Of a DNA stretch of 44,705 bases, positions 34,598 through 43,157 are shown in pieces. Each line of letters begins with the position of its first letter. Position 1 is the stretch's first letter. The notes below the pieces were generated by a model that did not search any database, was not told the origin of the DNA, and worked only from the letters and a program-made list of their open reading frames with translations. The position numbers and the translations under genes are program-made. The DNA is from Rachicladosporium sp. CCFEE 5018 (lineage: Eukaryota > Ascomycota > Dothideomycetes > Cladosporiales > Cladosporiaceae): positions 1 through 44,705 of the forward strand of contig KZ111175.1 in the NCBI GenBank assembly GCA_002077045.2. The letters are read 5' to 3'.

Positions 34598-34705
34598 CTA
34601 CGTTATGATCGGTCTCACTCCGAGTAATGCTATGCTCTGAACCCTTCACTGCAGGTCATGAAGAGCACATTCGACGGTCCCACGCACACAGCTGACGATG
34701 TCACA

Positions 34706-34714
34706 GCTCACTTC
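34706..34714 (+). promoter_or_regulatory. Shared 9-mer GCTCACTTC upstream of paralog A
   Basis: One of five exact copies found in the flanks of the paralog array, 284 bp upstream of the A start. Its role is unknown; a binding site or a relic of duplication are both possible. Confidence 0.4.
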
Positions 34715-34745
34715 ATCACCCCAGACCACTTCATCAGTGAGGACT

Positions 34746-35282
34746 TCAGGTCTCCTCGTCCACCTCTCCTTTGATCTCAGCCCCCTCAGCCTCGGCTTCC
34801 TCATCAGCCTTGGTAACCCTCTTGCCCTTCCGCTTCTTGACACCACAAGCCTTCTGCTTCTTAGCCGGCATTGTACCCTCTTCCCCCTCCTCGTTCCCAT
34901 CGTCATCTTTACCTGCCAGGGCCATCAGTCCATCTCAGCGAAGAGGAAACCAGAAGCCTAATCGAACCCTTTCGCTTCCTCCCCGCCCCTTTCTTGGCAG
35001 ACAACGCAGTCTCCCCGCCATCACCGTCGGCGCCGCTACCGTCTTCCATAACTGCCCTCATGAGTTTGTTGAAGCCGGTCACCGCGCTAGCTACACTGGA
35101 GTAGCCGGCGAGCTGCCGGAAGGCTTCCATGTCGATCTGGTGGTGTCAGTACTCAACGTGCAGATGTGAGGAAGTGTGGTGTTTGTGAAACGAACCTCTG
35201 GTCTCTTCTTCATGGTCTGGCAGACGTAGAAAAGCTGGAGGGTCTGTTTGGGGGTCAGGGTGAGAGCCTGCTTGGTGGACAC
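34746..35282 (-). CDS. Paralog B of clustered family, start codon ATG apparently changed to GTG
   Basis: Exons are 35282-35196, 35136-34968 and 34912-34746, with introns of 59 and 55 bp in the same phases (0 and 1) as the other five copies; the product is 140 residues. Exon 1 encodes LTLTPKQTLQLFYVCQTMKKRPE. Exon 2 encodes IDMEAFRQLAGY through NKLMRAVMEDG and a GRKRKG patch. Exon 3 holds AKKQK and KKRKGK basic patches and an acidic end. No ATG occurs in this frame before exon 1. Aligned with A, E and F, the start falls on GTG at 35282, and exon 1 is then 87 bases as in those three. Both donors are weak (GTTCGT, GTTCGA). The domain has no stop or frameshift. Either it starts at a non-AUG codon, or it is an early pseudogene. 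Closest in sequence to F. Confidence 0.62.
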
Positions 35283-36080
35283 GATTGCTGTTGCGTCGGG
35301 GGCCGGAATTTCTGTGGTTGATGTATTCTCTGCTCGATGTTGGAACGTGAATGGAAGGGCAAGTGATCGAGAGGGGGGGAAACAGAGCAGGTGCGACACG
35401 CGTTGAATATATCTCTCAGAGAGCCGACGATGTTAAGTTTGGGTTGACCGTGGTTTCACATGCAACAAGTACAGTGAGTATCCTCTCAATCACTTTCACC
35501 TTGGACTCATCTAGTCTCACTCTCGTCGTCTCCAGTCCGCTTGCTGCGTATACCCCGTCAAACGAGCACTCGTCTTGACATCACTCTGCACCCACACTAA
35601 CGTGGACAATTCCGGACACACCGCGCCGATGACTATCCTCGACCACCTCTCCACCCACTACGGCGCCACCTCTTCCGCCTGATATCCCAGGTGCCCCCTT
35701 GTCGGAAGCCTGAATGCCCGGGTCCAAGTCTCGGAGGCATGCGGTCCTATTCCGTGTCCGTCGGGAATACAAACGAGCTCGGTATGCTGCTATCTGTGCA
35801 GAAGACTGTTGTATATATGTGCATGGCCGTCCGCCTTTGATTGAAGTCATGGGCTTGCGTCCCGTCGCCTCCATGCTCCGACGCAATCGTGCAAGCTACG
35901 TGGCTCTTCATTACACATGCATTCGTTGTCGCCATCCAATCTTCCAAGACCCCTCTGCTCGGCCGCAGGACGTCAGACTGCGAGATCGCAGGTCGCTGCG
36001 TCGTTGAAGGCCTGCAGTGTGTCTGCTCTGCGGCACACGTACAGACTTGCATGATTGTCGAACCTCTCCGTCCAGATCTC
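35283..36080. other. Intergenic region, upstream of paralog B
   Basis: Separates paralog B from cyp10. A CACATGCAA sequence near 35457-35466 resembles the E-box copies of other paralogs with one mismatch. A minus-strand ORF at 35581-35886 is Gly/Arg-rich without a recognised domain and is left out. Confidence 0.45.
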
Positions 36081-36572
36081 TCATCTCTCATCGGCCAATG
36101 GATTCGCATGCACAACCACTCTCTCGATCGTCACCTTGTCAATCGGCCGGTTCTTCTTATCCACAGCAATCCCCTCAATCGCATCCAACGTCTCCCACCC
36201 CTCCAACACCCGTCCAAAAACACTATTCTTCCCATCCAAATGCCTCGCCTCGCCATAAGTAACAAAGAACTGACTCCCATTCGTTCCTGCCCCCTTGTTC
36301 GCCATACTCAGCATCCCTCGCTTATCGTGTCGCAGCGTCGTGCGGATCTCGTCCTCGAACGGTGCCCCGTAGATGGAAGGGTTGTCTTTGACGGTGCCGG
36401 AAGCGGGAGAGCCGCCTTGCAGCATGAAGGAGGGGATGCTGCGGTGGAAGGGGGAGGCGTCGTAGGCGGAGTTGGCGCAGAGGGCGAGGAAGTTGTAGGT
36501 TGTTTTTGGGCAGGCGGTGCAGAAGAGCTCGAGTTTGAGGGGGCCGTGGGTGGTGTGCAGGGTGACGGACAT
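36081..36572 (-). CDS. cyp10: Peptidyl-prolyl cis-trans isomerase Cyp10 (PPIL3-like cyclophilin)
   Basis: Cyclophilins speed proline isomerisation; this PPIL3-like class is found with spliceosomes in other eukaryotes. One intron-free ORF of 163 residues starts MSVTLHTTHGPLKLELFC. The conserved cyclophilin core is present: PKTTYNFLALC, FHRSIPSFMLQGG, RGMLSMANKGAGTNGSQFFVTYG and HLDGKNSVFGRVLEG, ending in VVVHANPLADER, which matches the end of fungal Cyp10. The catalytic Arg in FHR is kept. The cyclosporin-binding Trp region reads LDGKNSVFG, as usual in this class. It interrupts the paralog array and has no visible link to it. Confidence 0.94.
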   Translation of the reverse strand: MSVTLHTTHGPLKLELFCTACPKTTYNFLALCANSAYDASPFHRSIPSFMLQGGSPASGTVKDNPSIYGAPFEDEIRTTLRHDKRGMLSMANKGAGTNGSQFFVTYGEARHLDGKNSVFGRVLEGWETLDAIEGIAVDKKNRPIDKVTIERVVVHANPLADER

Positions 36573-37224
36573 GGTTGTTGTGATGATCTGGTCGAGTATG
36601 TGTGATAAGTTGGCTCACGCGCAGTTTATGCGCATACACCTCGACCGTGCTCCAATATAGCTCTTGCCAAAGCATGTGAACGCCAACAGATAAGGTTCTC
36701 GGCACCGGCTGCCGCACAGCCACTGCGGTCACTTTCTCAGCCACAGAGTGTGGAGTACAGCTGCCGATCTCGACCCCAATTCGAGTCAATGGCGCGCCTG
36801 GAGCTGAGAGCACAACCAGCTACATCCAGGTTACCCGGACGGACATCAGAACAGACCAAGATCCGGCTGACAGTACGACATACCTACGCCAACATCGCTA
36901 TACTAATGAAGGATCAATACATGAACCGATCATCACTCTGACCGCACTCATATCTACGCCCCATCGCTCCAGCAAGCCTCATTACTACATCACTACATTT
37001 GCGAGCCAGCGCATAGCACACGGGAGCCTTACCGGTTGCTGGACGCGGACTGCGGACCACGACTAATAGCATTGACGGCAATCCTGGCAACACAGCAAGC
37101 GCAATAGCAGACGCTTCAGCAAGCTGGACCACGGGCTCTCACTGACATACGCTCATTCACTTCCACTCGGGCTGGCGCCCTCCTACTTGCTTGCGCCCAA
37201 TGCGGGCTGAGCCGCTGACACTAG
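36573..37224. other. Divergent promoter region between cyp10 and the arrestin-like gene
   Basis: About 650 bases between divergent genes. No coding signal was recognised; the ORFs here are short or antisense to cyp10. Confidence 0.5.
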
Positions 37225-38547
37225 ATGGCGGCATTAGTACGGGTCTCGGGCAACCCAAACAGCAACTTCCTCGTCGGCTACCCGGGCATATCAGCGACAC
37301 TCGTGAGCCTTGTCTTGAACCCGCTATACGCTCGTCACACCTCACTGACAATCATGGCAGCCCCGAATAGAAGGCCGCGTCGAGATCCGCCCCGGCTCCG
37401 GCACAACCCAGCCCGTCAACATATCCGTCGTAACAGTATGCCTCCAACGCCGCGAGTCAATCCACCCTGCAGCCGACTCCCTAGTCCGCGCCCATGTCTC
37501 CTCCTCGCGCAAAGAGATCACAGACATAGTCGGGAAAGAGATGCTGCTCTACCGCAGTCCTTCAGGCCGGGACTCCGAGGCCATAATGCTCATGGACTTA
37601 CCGTTCGTGATCTTCATTCCGTATGGGGCGAGGAGGAGAGGAGATCGCGAGACGGGTGCCGCCAGCAAGTCTGCAGCTGGATAAGAGGACTGTGGAAACA
37701 TATTATGAATTGGTTGTGACGGTGCAGCATGGGCATTCGGATCCGCAGAAGAAGTACGCCTTTCCGGTGCCAATATCGCGCTATGATACATTGTCGACGT
37801 TCGGGATGTACAACAGACCTGAAAGCGCAGAGAGGGTCACGGATCATCTTGTGACGCTGGGGATCAGTCTGCCGAGGTGGAGCTACGGACCTCTGGACCC
37901 GGTATCGGTGTATATCAAGCTCTCACCGAACCCGGACTGGATGAGCAAGGCGAAGCGAGTGACGATTTCGTCGATCAGCGTGGGGATCGAGGAGGAAATT
38001 ATTTATAATCATGAGGGCGATGAGCCGACGAGAAAGATAAATACGTTGGCAAAGCAACGGCAGACAGTAGGTGTACGAATGCCAGAGGCTGGGTATTTCA
38101 CGAATCTGGGTCTGGTGTTTCCTGCACGAGAGCTGCGAGACAATGAGGGTGTACTCCTCCGCGGCAAGCGAGAGTATCCCATGTACGCCGTCTCGGGATT
38201 CACGACCACAGGCACGCTGTACAAGATCGAGTACTACCTGTTCGTGAAGGTACACTTGACCCATTTTACTTCTGACAGAGCTTTATACTGACCTTCCATG
38301 ACAGGCCAAGCTTTCCTCCGCCCGCGACATACTCCTCCGACAGCCGATCGTCGTCTGTCCTTTCGACCACGCCGGCTGCAAGGAGGAAATGGAAGCCATC
38401 GAGCAGGCGGCCAAGGATGCTGCGCACATTAGTCCGGATAATCCGATGTTGCCTGCGAAGACTATTATCAAGGCTAGTGATCCGGCTGGATTGCGGGCAC
38501 TCGGTATAGCGGTCGTAGGCGGCACGAGGAAGCCGCTGATTGAGTGA
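37225..38547 (+). CDS. Arrestin-like fold protein with apparent one-base frameshift
   Basis: Three exons: 37225-37302, 37361-38249 and 38305-38547, with introns of 58 and 55 bp. About 402 residues result if one base is ignored. The N-terminus (VRVSGNPNSNFLVGYPGISATL, then PRIEGRVEIRPG) and the later LPRWSYGPLDPVSVYIKLSPNPDW and ISSISVGIEEEIIYNHEG segments look like the beta-strands of an arrestin-type adaptor. The last exon (KLSSARDILLRQPIVVCPFDH) is charged and ends RKPLIE. Inside exon 2 the frame changes at a run of four G (37625-37628): before it the frame reads FIPYG, after it GRGGEE, and staying in either frame gives early stops. No usable intron explains the change. This is either a sequencing error or a real mutation; conserved sequence on both sides favours an error or a very recent event. 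The domain is inferred from segment style. Confidence 0.72.
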
Positions 38548-39393
38548 GACAACCACGTGTTCACGGACCTACAGCCCAAAGAACATTGCGTTACAATCAG
38601 CTCGCTGCGTCAGCATGCAGGCGAGGAAGCCACGAGTAGCGGCGCGCAGGAGGACGATGCCGAGCCGATCGCTGATCAAGATTATCGAGCTTTTAACCCG
38701 CCATTTCAAGGATCGGCGGCGAACAGGAAGCACGTCTTGTGGCGCCTGCCAGGAGGGAGAGAATGACGAGTGTGATTTTGGACGGATACCCAGGTGCGCT
38801 TGTAATCGTTTGAGCGTTCCTGCCTGGAGTTTGGCGCTGCATGGGTTCGGCACTGCTTTGTGTAAGATGGAGGAGGTAGTCTGGTGAGACGAAGAATTCG
38901 ACGACAGAGCTTGGCATTTGAGCTTAATGCTACATCACATCAACCTTTACACGCCTCAGTTCTGCTCGAATGGTTTCTCGTGGCACAGCCATGCAGAAGC
39001 TGAATTGACATTTGGCCTGCTCGACGAATGCTATCGCGATGTCGCTAACAAGCTCGCAGTCGCAGAGGGGATGCTTCCCAATACCACGGACAGCGCGAAG
39101 TCTACACAGCGCGGCGAATAGCAACACCACCAATTCCACTGACCCGGCCCACACGATCCAGTTCGCTTTGCGCGAATGGCGCACCTCACTCGTCTGCACT
39201 CTCTTCCTCTTCCCCATTTTCATCTCGTTGGTCATCGCAAGACTGCTACGGTCTTGTCCGATCATTCTCGTGTCGCAGATGCCACGCTCTCTCAACGAGG
39301 AGTACATAACACTGCACTGCATGAACCGACTCGGAAGGCTGTCGCAGAGAAAGGCTGAGTTCCATCCGGCTTAAGAAGTGTTTGTCAAGGACT
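38548..39393. other. Intergenic region, weak ORFs only
   Basis: An ORF at 39012-39374 (plus) has one hydrophobic helix-like stretch but overlaps an antisense ORF and matches nothing I know. No exon link to the gene at 39394 could be built with confidence. Confidence 0.45.
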
Positions 39394-40258
39394 ATGATTG
39401 AGAACATGTCCTGCAGCACGGCAGTCCAGGAGCAGCACCCCGCTGGCTATGTAGATCATGCCAACCAGGAGCAGTGTGCCGAGGCCCTGGAACGCATAGA
39501 GGAAGCGCAATGCGCGGGAGCCCTCCAGTCGCCGTCGTCTAGCACGCATGCGATGGAGCGGGCTCGCAGCGAATCCCCTGGATCAGCATCGTCGTCAGCA
39601 AGACGCAAAAGTGCGAAGTTCACCAAGGATAAGCGCAGAAGCCGAGAGATGGTAAGTTCCCTCTTTCGACGGCGTAGTCGTATATCATGAGGCTTTCGCT
39701 GATCACGAAACGTCTCGACAGGGAGAACGTCATCGAATCATCACCTCTTTTCGCCCAGACAATGGTACGGGCTTCGCGAAGGACTGGCGCAAGAATACAC
39801 GCGGAAAGATCGTCATCGGATGTCCTGCCGAAGAACGCGCGCCTCTGTTGAATAGTTCCCCGACTAGCAGCTACGGCACAGCCACCAGTCGAGGTGCTTC
39901 AAGCCCAGGTGACAGCGGCCGAAGCAGTCCAGACTACATCCTCGGCTGCTCCGGCCAAGTCATCGCCCGCTACGACAGCGGCGTCTTCATGCCTGCCAGT
40001 GCGCCATCGAGCCCGCTTGACCGTCGTGCGAGTACCGTCACGCTTTGGAGCCGGACTGCGAGGATGTTGAGAGGCTCTGGAGAAACTGAGGATGAGGAGG
40101 CGGTGGTCGGCATTTTGAGCAGGAACGAGTATCCGCAGGACGTTACGAAGTGGGTGTTCCTGACGTGGGCGGCGTGGTATGTGTTGCTGCTTGTGATGGC
40201 TGTGGGGTTGTGCTGGGTGGGGACTGTGTTCGTCGGGGGAGATGAGAGAGGGATCTAG
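39394..40258 (+). CDS. Hypothetical protein with C-terminal membrane helix
   Basis: Two exons (39394-39651 and 39722-40258) with a 70 bp intron (GTAAGT donor) give 264 residues. The N-terminal half is Ser/Glu/Arg-rich, then basic (RRKSAKFTKDKRRSREM). The central part reads RIITSFRPDNGTGFAKDWRKNTRGKIVIG. The C-terminus has one clear hydrophobic segment near residues 230-255 (WVFLTWAAWYVLLLVMAVGLCW), so it is probably a tail-anchored or single-pass membrane protein. I recognise no family and assign no function. An ATG at 39406 would drop only four residues. Confidence 0.7.
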
Positions 40259-40389
40259 CGTGGGTCGTAGGGTTCGTGGAGCGTAGTCTTGAAATTGAAC
40301 GGAGTACGGGTTTGTGTCAGTTGCCCTGAAGCCTTGCTGTATCTCGATATGCGCGCTGACTGTGGCATAGATTATGCGTGTACCAACAA

Positions 40390-40398
40390 GCTCACTTC
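40390..40398 (+). promoter_or_regulatory. Shared 9-mer GCTCACTTC upstream of paralog C
   Basis: Exact copy of the 9-mer seen in the flanks of A, D, E and F, here 298 bp before the C start. The function is unknown. Confidence 0.4.
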
Positions 40399-40500
40399 GA
40401 TACGCGGTCCATCTCACTGAGCCGGTGAGTGCAAGGATCTCATGAAGTCTTGGACATCCCATATTCTCTTCAATTGCAAATTCTTCGTCCGCAGAAGTCA

Positions 40501-40519
40501 CGCGACGTCGCGGATCCGC
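40501..40519. promoter_or_regulatory. Two overlapping palindromes upstream of paralog C
   Basis: CGCGACGTCGCG (40501-40512) and GCGGATCCGC (40510-40519) overlap by three bases. The first has a GACGTC core, as bound by CREB-like bZIP factors. They lie about 180 bp before the paralog C start. Chance palindromes are possible in GC-rich DNA. Confidence 0.35.
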
Positions 40520-40695
40520 TAGATCAGTCGTGACAACTTTCAGCCTGCAAAAAGAATTTTACTGCTACTCTCGTCAACACTCGGTCCACCACTCCATCCA
40601 CAACGACTCACAAACATTGAACCACTGCCCTCACCTCTTAGACCTCTAACTCAACGCACACACTCTCCAACAGACACTTCACCAACTCTAAGAAG

Positions 40696-41212
40696 ATGGC
40701 CGACAACGACCTCACCGCCCGCCAGAAGGAGGTCCTCTTCCTGATGTGCAAGTGTCTCAAAGAGAAGCCGAGCGTACGAACTTACCATGCCTCTCATTGC
40801 GCGATCATCACTGCCATACTAACAGCCCTCTAGACTTTCGTCGACATGGACGAATTCACAGAGCTCGGCGGTTTCGAGAACGTAGGCAGCGCTGGCGGAT
40901 TCTTGCGCAAGGTGCTCAAGAAGGTCACGGAGAGCGGCGGCGGCGCTGAGGAGGCTGAGGCGGGGAAGGCCAAGACTGGTGGCAAGAAGAGGGGTAGGAA
41001 GGGTGCGTTGCTGTGGTACCTTGAGATAGGGTGATGGGAGGCTAACGTGAATCGCAGTCACTACTAACGAGGATGACGATGAGGAGGCGCCGTCGCCGAA
41101 GAAGAAGAAGGCAGCTGCGCCGAAGAAGGGCAAAAAGGCGAAGGCTGCTGCTGGGGATGAGGACGGGGAGGAGGCTGCGGAGGTGAAGGACGAGGAGGGC
41201 GAGGACGAGTGA
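40696..41212 (+). CDS. Paralog C of clustered family
   Basis: Exons are 40696-40773, 40834-41002 and 41058-41212, with introns of 60 and 55 bp in phases 0 and 1; 133 residues. The helical domain reads LTARQKEVLFLMCKCLKEKPS then VDMDEFTELGGFENVGSAGGFLRKVLKKVTESG. The basic patch is KKRGRKG, an AT-hook-like core. The tail alternates acidic runs with Lys-rich PKKKKAAAPKKGKKAKA and ends in EEGEDE. Together with D, this copy has two extra residues at the start of exon 2 compared with A, B, E and F, so C and D are likely the most recent pair. It probably binds DNA or chromatin; that is inference from layout, not a known match. Confidence 0.85.
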
Positions 41213-41214
41213 AC

Positions 41215-41235
41215 GCTCACTCTCATGAAGTGAGC
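41215..41235. promoter_or_regulatory. Small hairpin between paralogs C and D containing the 9-mer
   Basis: GCTCACT and AGTGAGC form a 7-base stem with a 7-base loop right after the C stop codon. The right arm is part of the shared 9-mer in reverse orientation (41227-41235), 224 bp before the D start. It could be a 3' RNA hairpin, a DNA site, or both. Confidence 0.4.
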
Positions 41236-41279
41236 TATTCAGGTGATGCTGTGCTGTTCCTAGCTGGTGAAGCCACTTG

Positions 41280-41285
41280 CACGTG
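41280..41285. promoter_or_regulatory. CACGTG E-box upstream of paralog D
   Basis: Flanks read TTGCACGTGCGG, so the core is the same GCACGTGC seen before A and F. It lies 174 bp upstream of the D start. Confidence 0.5.
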
Positions 41286-41458
41286 CGGATGCCTGGCGAG
41301 CTGATGGAAGTACTATATCTTGTACACCCCGACCTTTGCTCTTTCCCTGGCTCAATCACTATTACCACCTCTTCTCACGCTCTACGCTTTACACTACCAC
41401 ACCAACAGACTCCCTCAACGATCCTCAGGACTATCACACCAAACAAGGAGATATCACA

Positions 41459-42016
41459 ATGGCCAAAGAAGCCCTCGTTCACGATCTCACGCCTCGCCAA
41501 GTCGAGCTGCTAATCTGCATCTGCAAGAGCCTCACCGCAAAACCGACCGTGCGTTCCAGCCCCTTTGGCGCTCTCCCAGTCCCGAGCTGGACTGTTCTTA
41601 CTAATGCCATGCACTCTAGTCTCTCATGAACATGGAGAAGTTCGCGGAGCTGGGTGGCTTCGCCAACCTCAACAGCGCGCAGGCGAATTACCATGGCATC
41701 TGGAAGAAGGTCATGGAGGGTAGTGCCGGCGCCACGGGAGAGGGTGGCGAGGGTGAGAAGGGGGAGAAGGCCACGCCGAAGAAGAGGGGTCGGAAGGGTA
41801 TGTGGCGACCGTGTTGGATTATGGGAGTCATGATAGCTGACTACAGTTGCAGTGACCAAGGAGAACGACGATGATGAGGAGACTCCGGCGAAGAAGACGA
41901 AGGCTATCCCGAAGAGGGGCAAGAAGGTTCCCAAGGCTAATGAAGACGGAGATGGCGAGGAGGATGTGAAGGTTAAGAATGAAGACGGTGCTGGAGAGGA
42001 GGATGAGGAGACCTGA
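41459..42016 (+). CDS. Paralog D of clustered family
   Basis: Exons are 41459-41548, 41620-41797 and 41853-42016, with introns of 71 and 55 bp in phases 0 and 1; 143 residues. The domain reads LTPRQVELLICICKSLTAKPT then MNMEKFAELGGFANLNSAQANYHGIWKKVM. The linker is Gly/Glu-rich, the basic patch is TPKKRGRKG, and the tail mixes DDDEE runs with KKTKAIPKRGKKVPK. Only 246 bases separate it from C. The layout repeats that of C closely, including the two-codon shift at the start of exon 2, supporting a local duplication. The function is inferred as nuclear; no catalytic motif is present. Confidence 0.86.
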
Positions 42017-42130
42017 TCGACCATGCTTGCTGCTACTGCTGGGGTGGACGTCGTACGCCAGAGCATGATGAAGGGGCTTCCACATGCTATTGTGCAGTGA
42101 GCGAAGGCGCTAGAGCCGGACAGCGATTAG

Positions 42131-42136
42131 CACGTG
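42131..42136. promoter_or_regulatory. CACGTG E-box upstream of paralog E
   Basis: The sequence reads TTAGCACGTGAAA, 151 bp upstream of the E start. It shares the left flank of the A and F copies but not the final C. Confidence 0.45.
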
Positions 42137-42167
42137 AAACGAGACTAGGCAACTGAGAGGGTATCAG

Positions 42168-42176
42168 GCTCACTTC
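42168..42176 (+). promoter_or_regulatory. Shared 9-mer GCTCACTTC upstream of paralog E
   Basis: Exact copy 111 bp before the E start and 31 bp after the E-box, the tightest spacing of the two motifs in the array. Confidence 0.4.
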
Positions 42177-42286
42177 CTCTGTCCACTTCCTCATCCACTC
42201 CTCTACTTACACCACACTACAACATCTTCGGTACAACAACATTACCACCCACTATCATCCCAATCCATCTCTACCAAACACACACA

Positions 42287-42830
42287 ATGTCTTCTTCAGC
42301 CGCCCCATCGCTGACCGCTCGCCAAATGGAGCTCCTCTCCAACATCATCAAGTGCTTGAAGACCAAGCCTGAGGTACGTCTTTCCTCTATCTCCCGCAGT
42401 CCTCCCGCCGTTGACAACGTGCCCGCAGATCGACCTCGCCAAATTCGCCGAGATGAGCAACGTCAGCATCGCCTCCGCGTCAACGATCTACAGTCGCACC
42501 CTCAAACTCGTTACTAACTTCAATGGCACGGAGGACGGTGGCGATGCGGAGGGGACGCCGAAGAAGGGTACTAAGGCTACGCCAAAGAAGCGCAAGAGTG
42601 TGTGACTTCCATCTTTTGCCTCTAATATTGAAAGAAGATTTACTGACTTGCTTGCAGACACGGGCGAGGACGGCGAGGGGGATGACGTGGATGCTACGCC
42701 AACGAAGAAGGCTAAGGCAACGCCGAAGAAGAGGGGCAAGAAGGTCGTGCAGGCTGAGCAGGAGCGGGAGGACGGAGGGGAGGCCGAGGAGTCGAAGGTG
42801 AAGGAGGAGGCCGAGGGCGAAGAAGATTGA
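42287..42830 (+). CDS. Paralog E of clustered family
   Basis: Exons are 42287-42373, 42429-42597 and 42658-42830, with introns of 55 and 60 bp in phases 0 and 1; 142 residues. Exon 1 is 87 bases as in A, B and F. The domain is LTARQMELLSNIIKCLKTKPE then IDLAKFAEMSNVSIASASTIYSRTLKLV. The usual GGY/GGF turn is replaced by SNV, making this the most diverged domain of the six. The tail has three TPKK-type basic repeats (TPKKGTKATPKKRK, TPTKKAKATPKKRGKK) and an acidic end. TPKK repeats resemble the minor-groove-binding SPKK/TPKK units of histone H1, which supports a chromatin role by analogy only. Confidence 0.85.
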
Positions 42831-42915
42831 GGCGTGCTAGAGACTAGCGTGAGAGCTTAGAGATCGGCTGGTGGTGAACATTACCAGGCAGTTCTGGGCG
42901 ATGGGAGCTGCGCTG

Positions 42916-42924
42916 GCTCACTTC
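42916..42924 (+). promoter_or_regulatory. Shared 9-mer GCTCACTTC upstream of paralog F
   Basis: Exact copy 234 bp before the F start, followed by AA as in a near-match to the extended form GCTCACTTCA seen at A and, in reverse, at D. Confidence 0.4.
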
Positions 42925-43033
42925 AATATCTCTGCGTTGTGGCGACTGGACTCACTCTCTAGTTGACTGCACTACAGTGAGCTTGAGACTCGAAGCTGAC
43001 CATCTTTGGGATGAGACTTGCCTGATCTGGTAG

Positions 43034-43039
43034 CACGTG
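43034..43039. promoter_or_regulatory. CACGTG E-box upstream of paralog F
   Basis: Reads GGTAGCACGTGCAAAGCA, 119 bp before the F start. The 12 bases TAGCACGTGCAA match the copy before paralog A on its coding strand. Confidence 0.5.
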
Positions 43040-43157
43040 CAAAGCAATCGTGCACACTTTACCTGAGCTCCACTCCTACTGTTCCCCTTCCACACCACAT
43101 CTCATATCCTTCCGTCTCCTACCCAACCAACAACCCATTCACCCAACAAACACAACC

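Larger units (their letters stand above)
34423..34745. other. Promoter of paralog A and 3' region of paralog B
   Basis: Holds an E-box GCACGTGC (34591-34598) and the 9-mer GCTCACTTC (34706-34714), both shared with other members of the array. The two minus-strand paralogs are only 323 bases apart here. Confidence 0.6.
40259..40695. other. Promoter region of paralog C
   Basis: Contains the shared 9-mer GCTCACTTC at 40390-40398 and a pair of palindromes at 40501-40519. The last 100 bases are C/A-rich leader sequence ending at the ATG at 40696. No CACGTG is present here, unlike the promoters of A, D, E and F. Confidence 0.55.
42831..43157. other. Intergenic promoter region of paralog F
   Basis: Contains the 9-mer GCTCACTTC (42916-42924) and an E-box (43034-43039). 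A C/T/A-rich leader precedes the ATG at 43158. No ORF with a domain is present. Confidence 0.55.

Noticed and set aside
34951..34980. GGTTCGATT-like sequence resembling a tRNA T-loop
   Set aside because: It is the donor end of paralog B intron 2; no acceptor stem or other tRNA arms could be paired around it.
35841..36605. Plus-strand ORF of 254 residues with a Gly/Val/Glu-rich end
   Set aside because: Antisense shadow of the cyp10 cyclophilin gene.
39012..39374. Possible small membrane protein (120 residues)
   Set aside because: One hydrophobic stretch only, antisense competition and no family resemblance; not strong enough to annotate.
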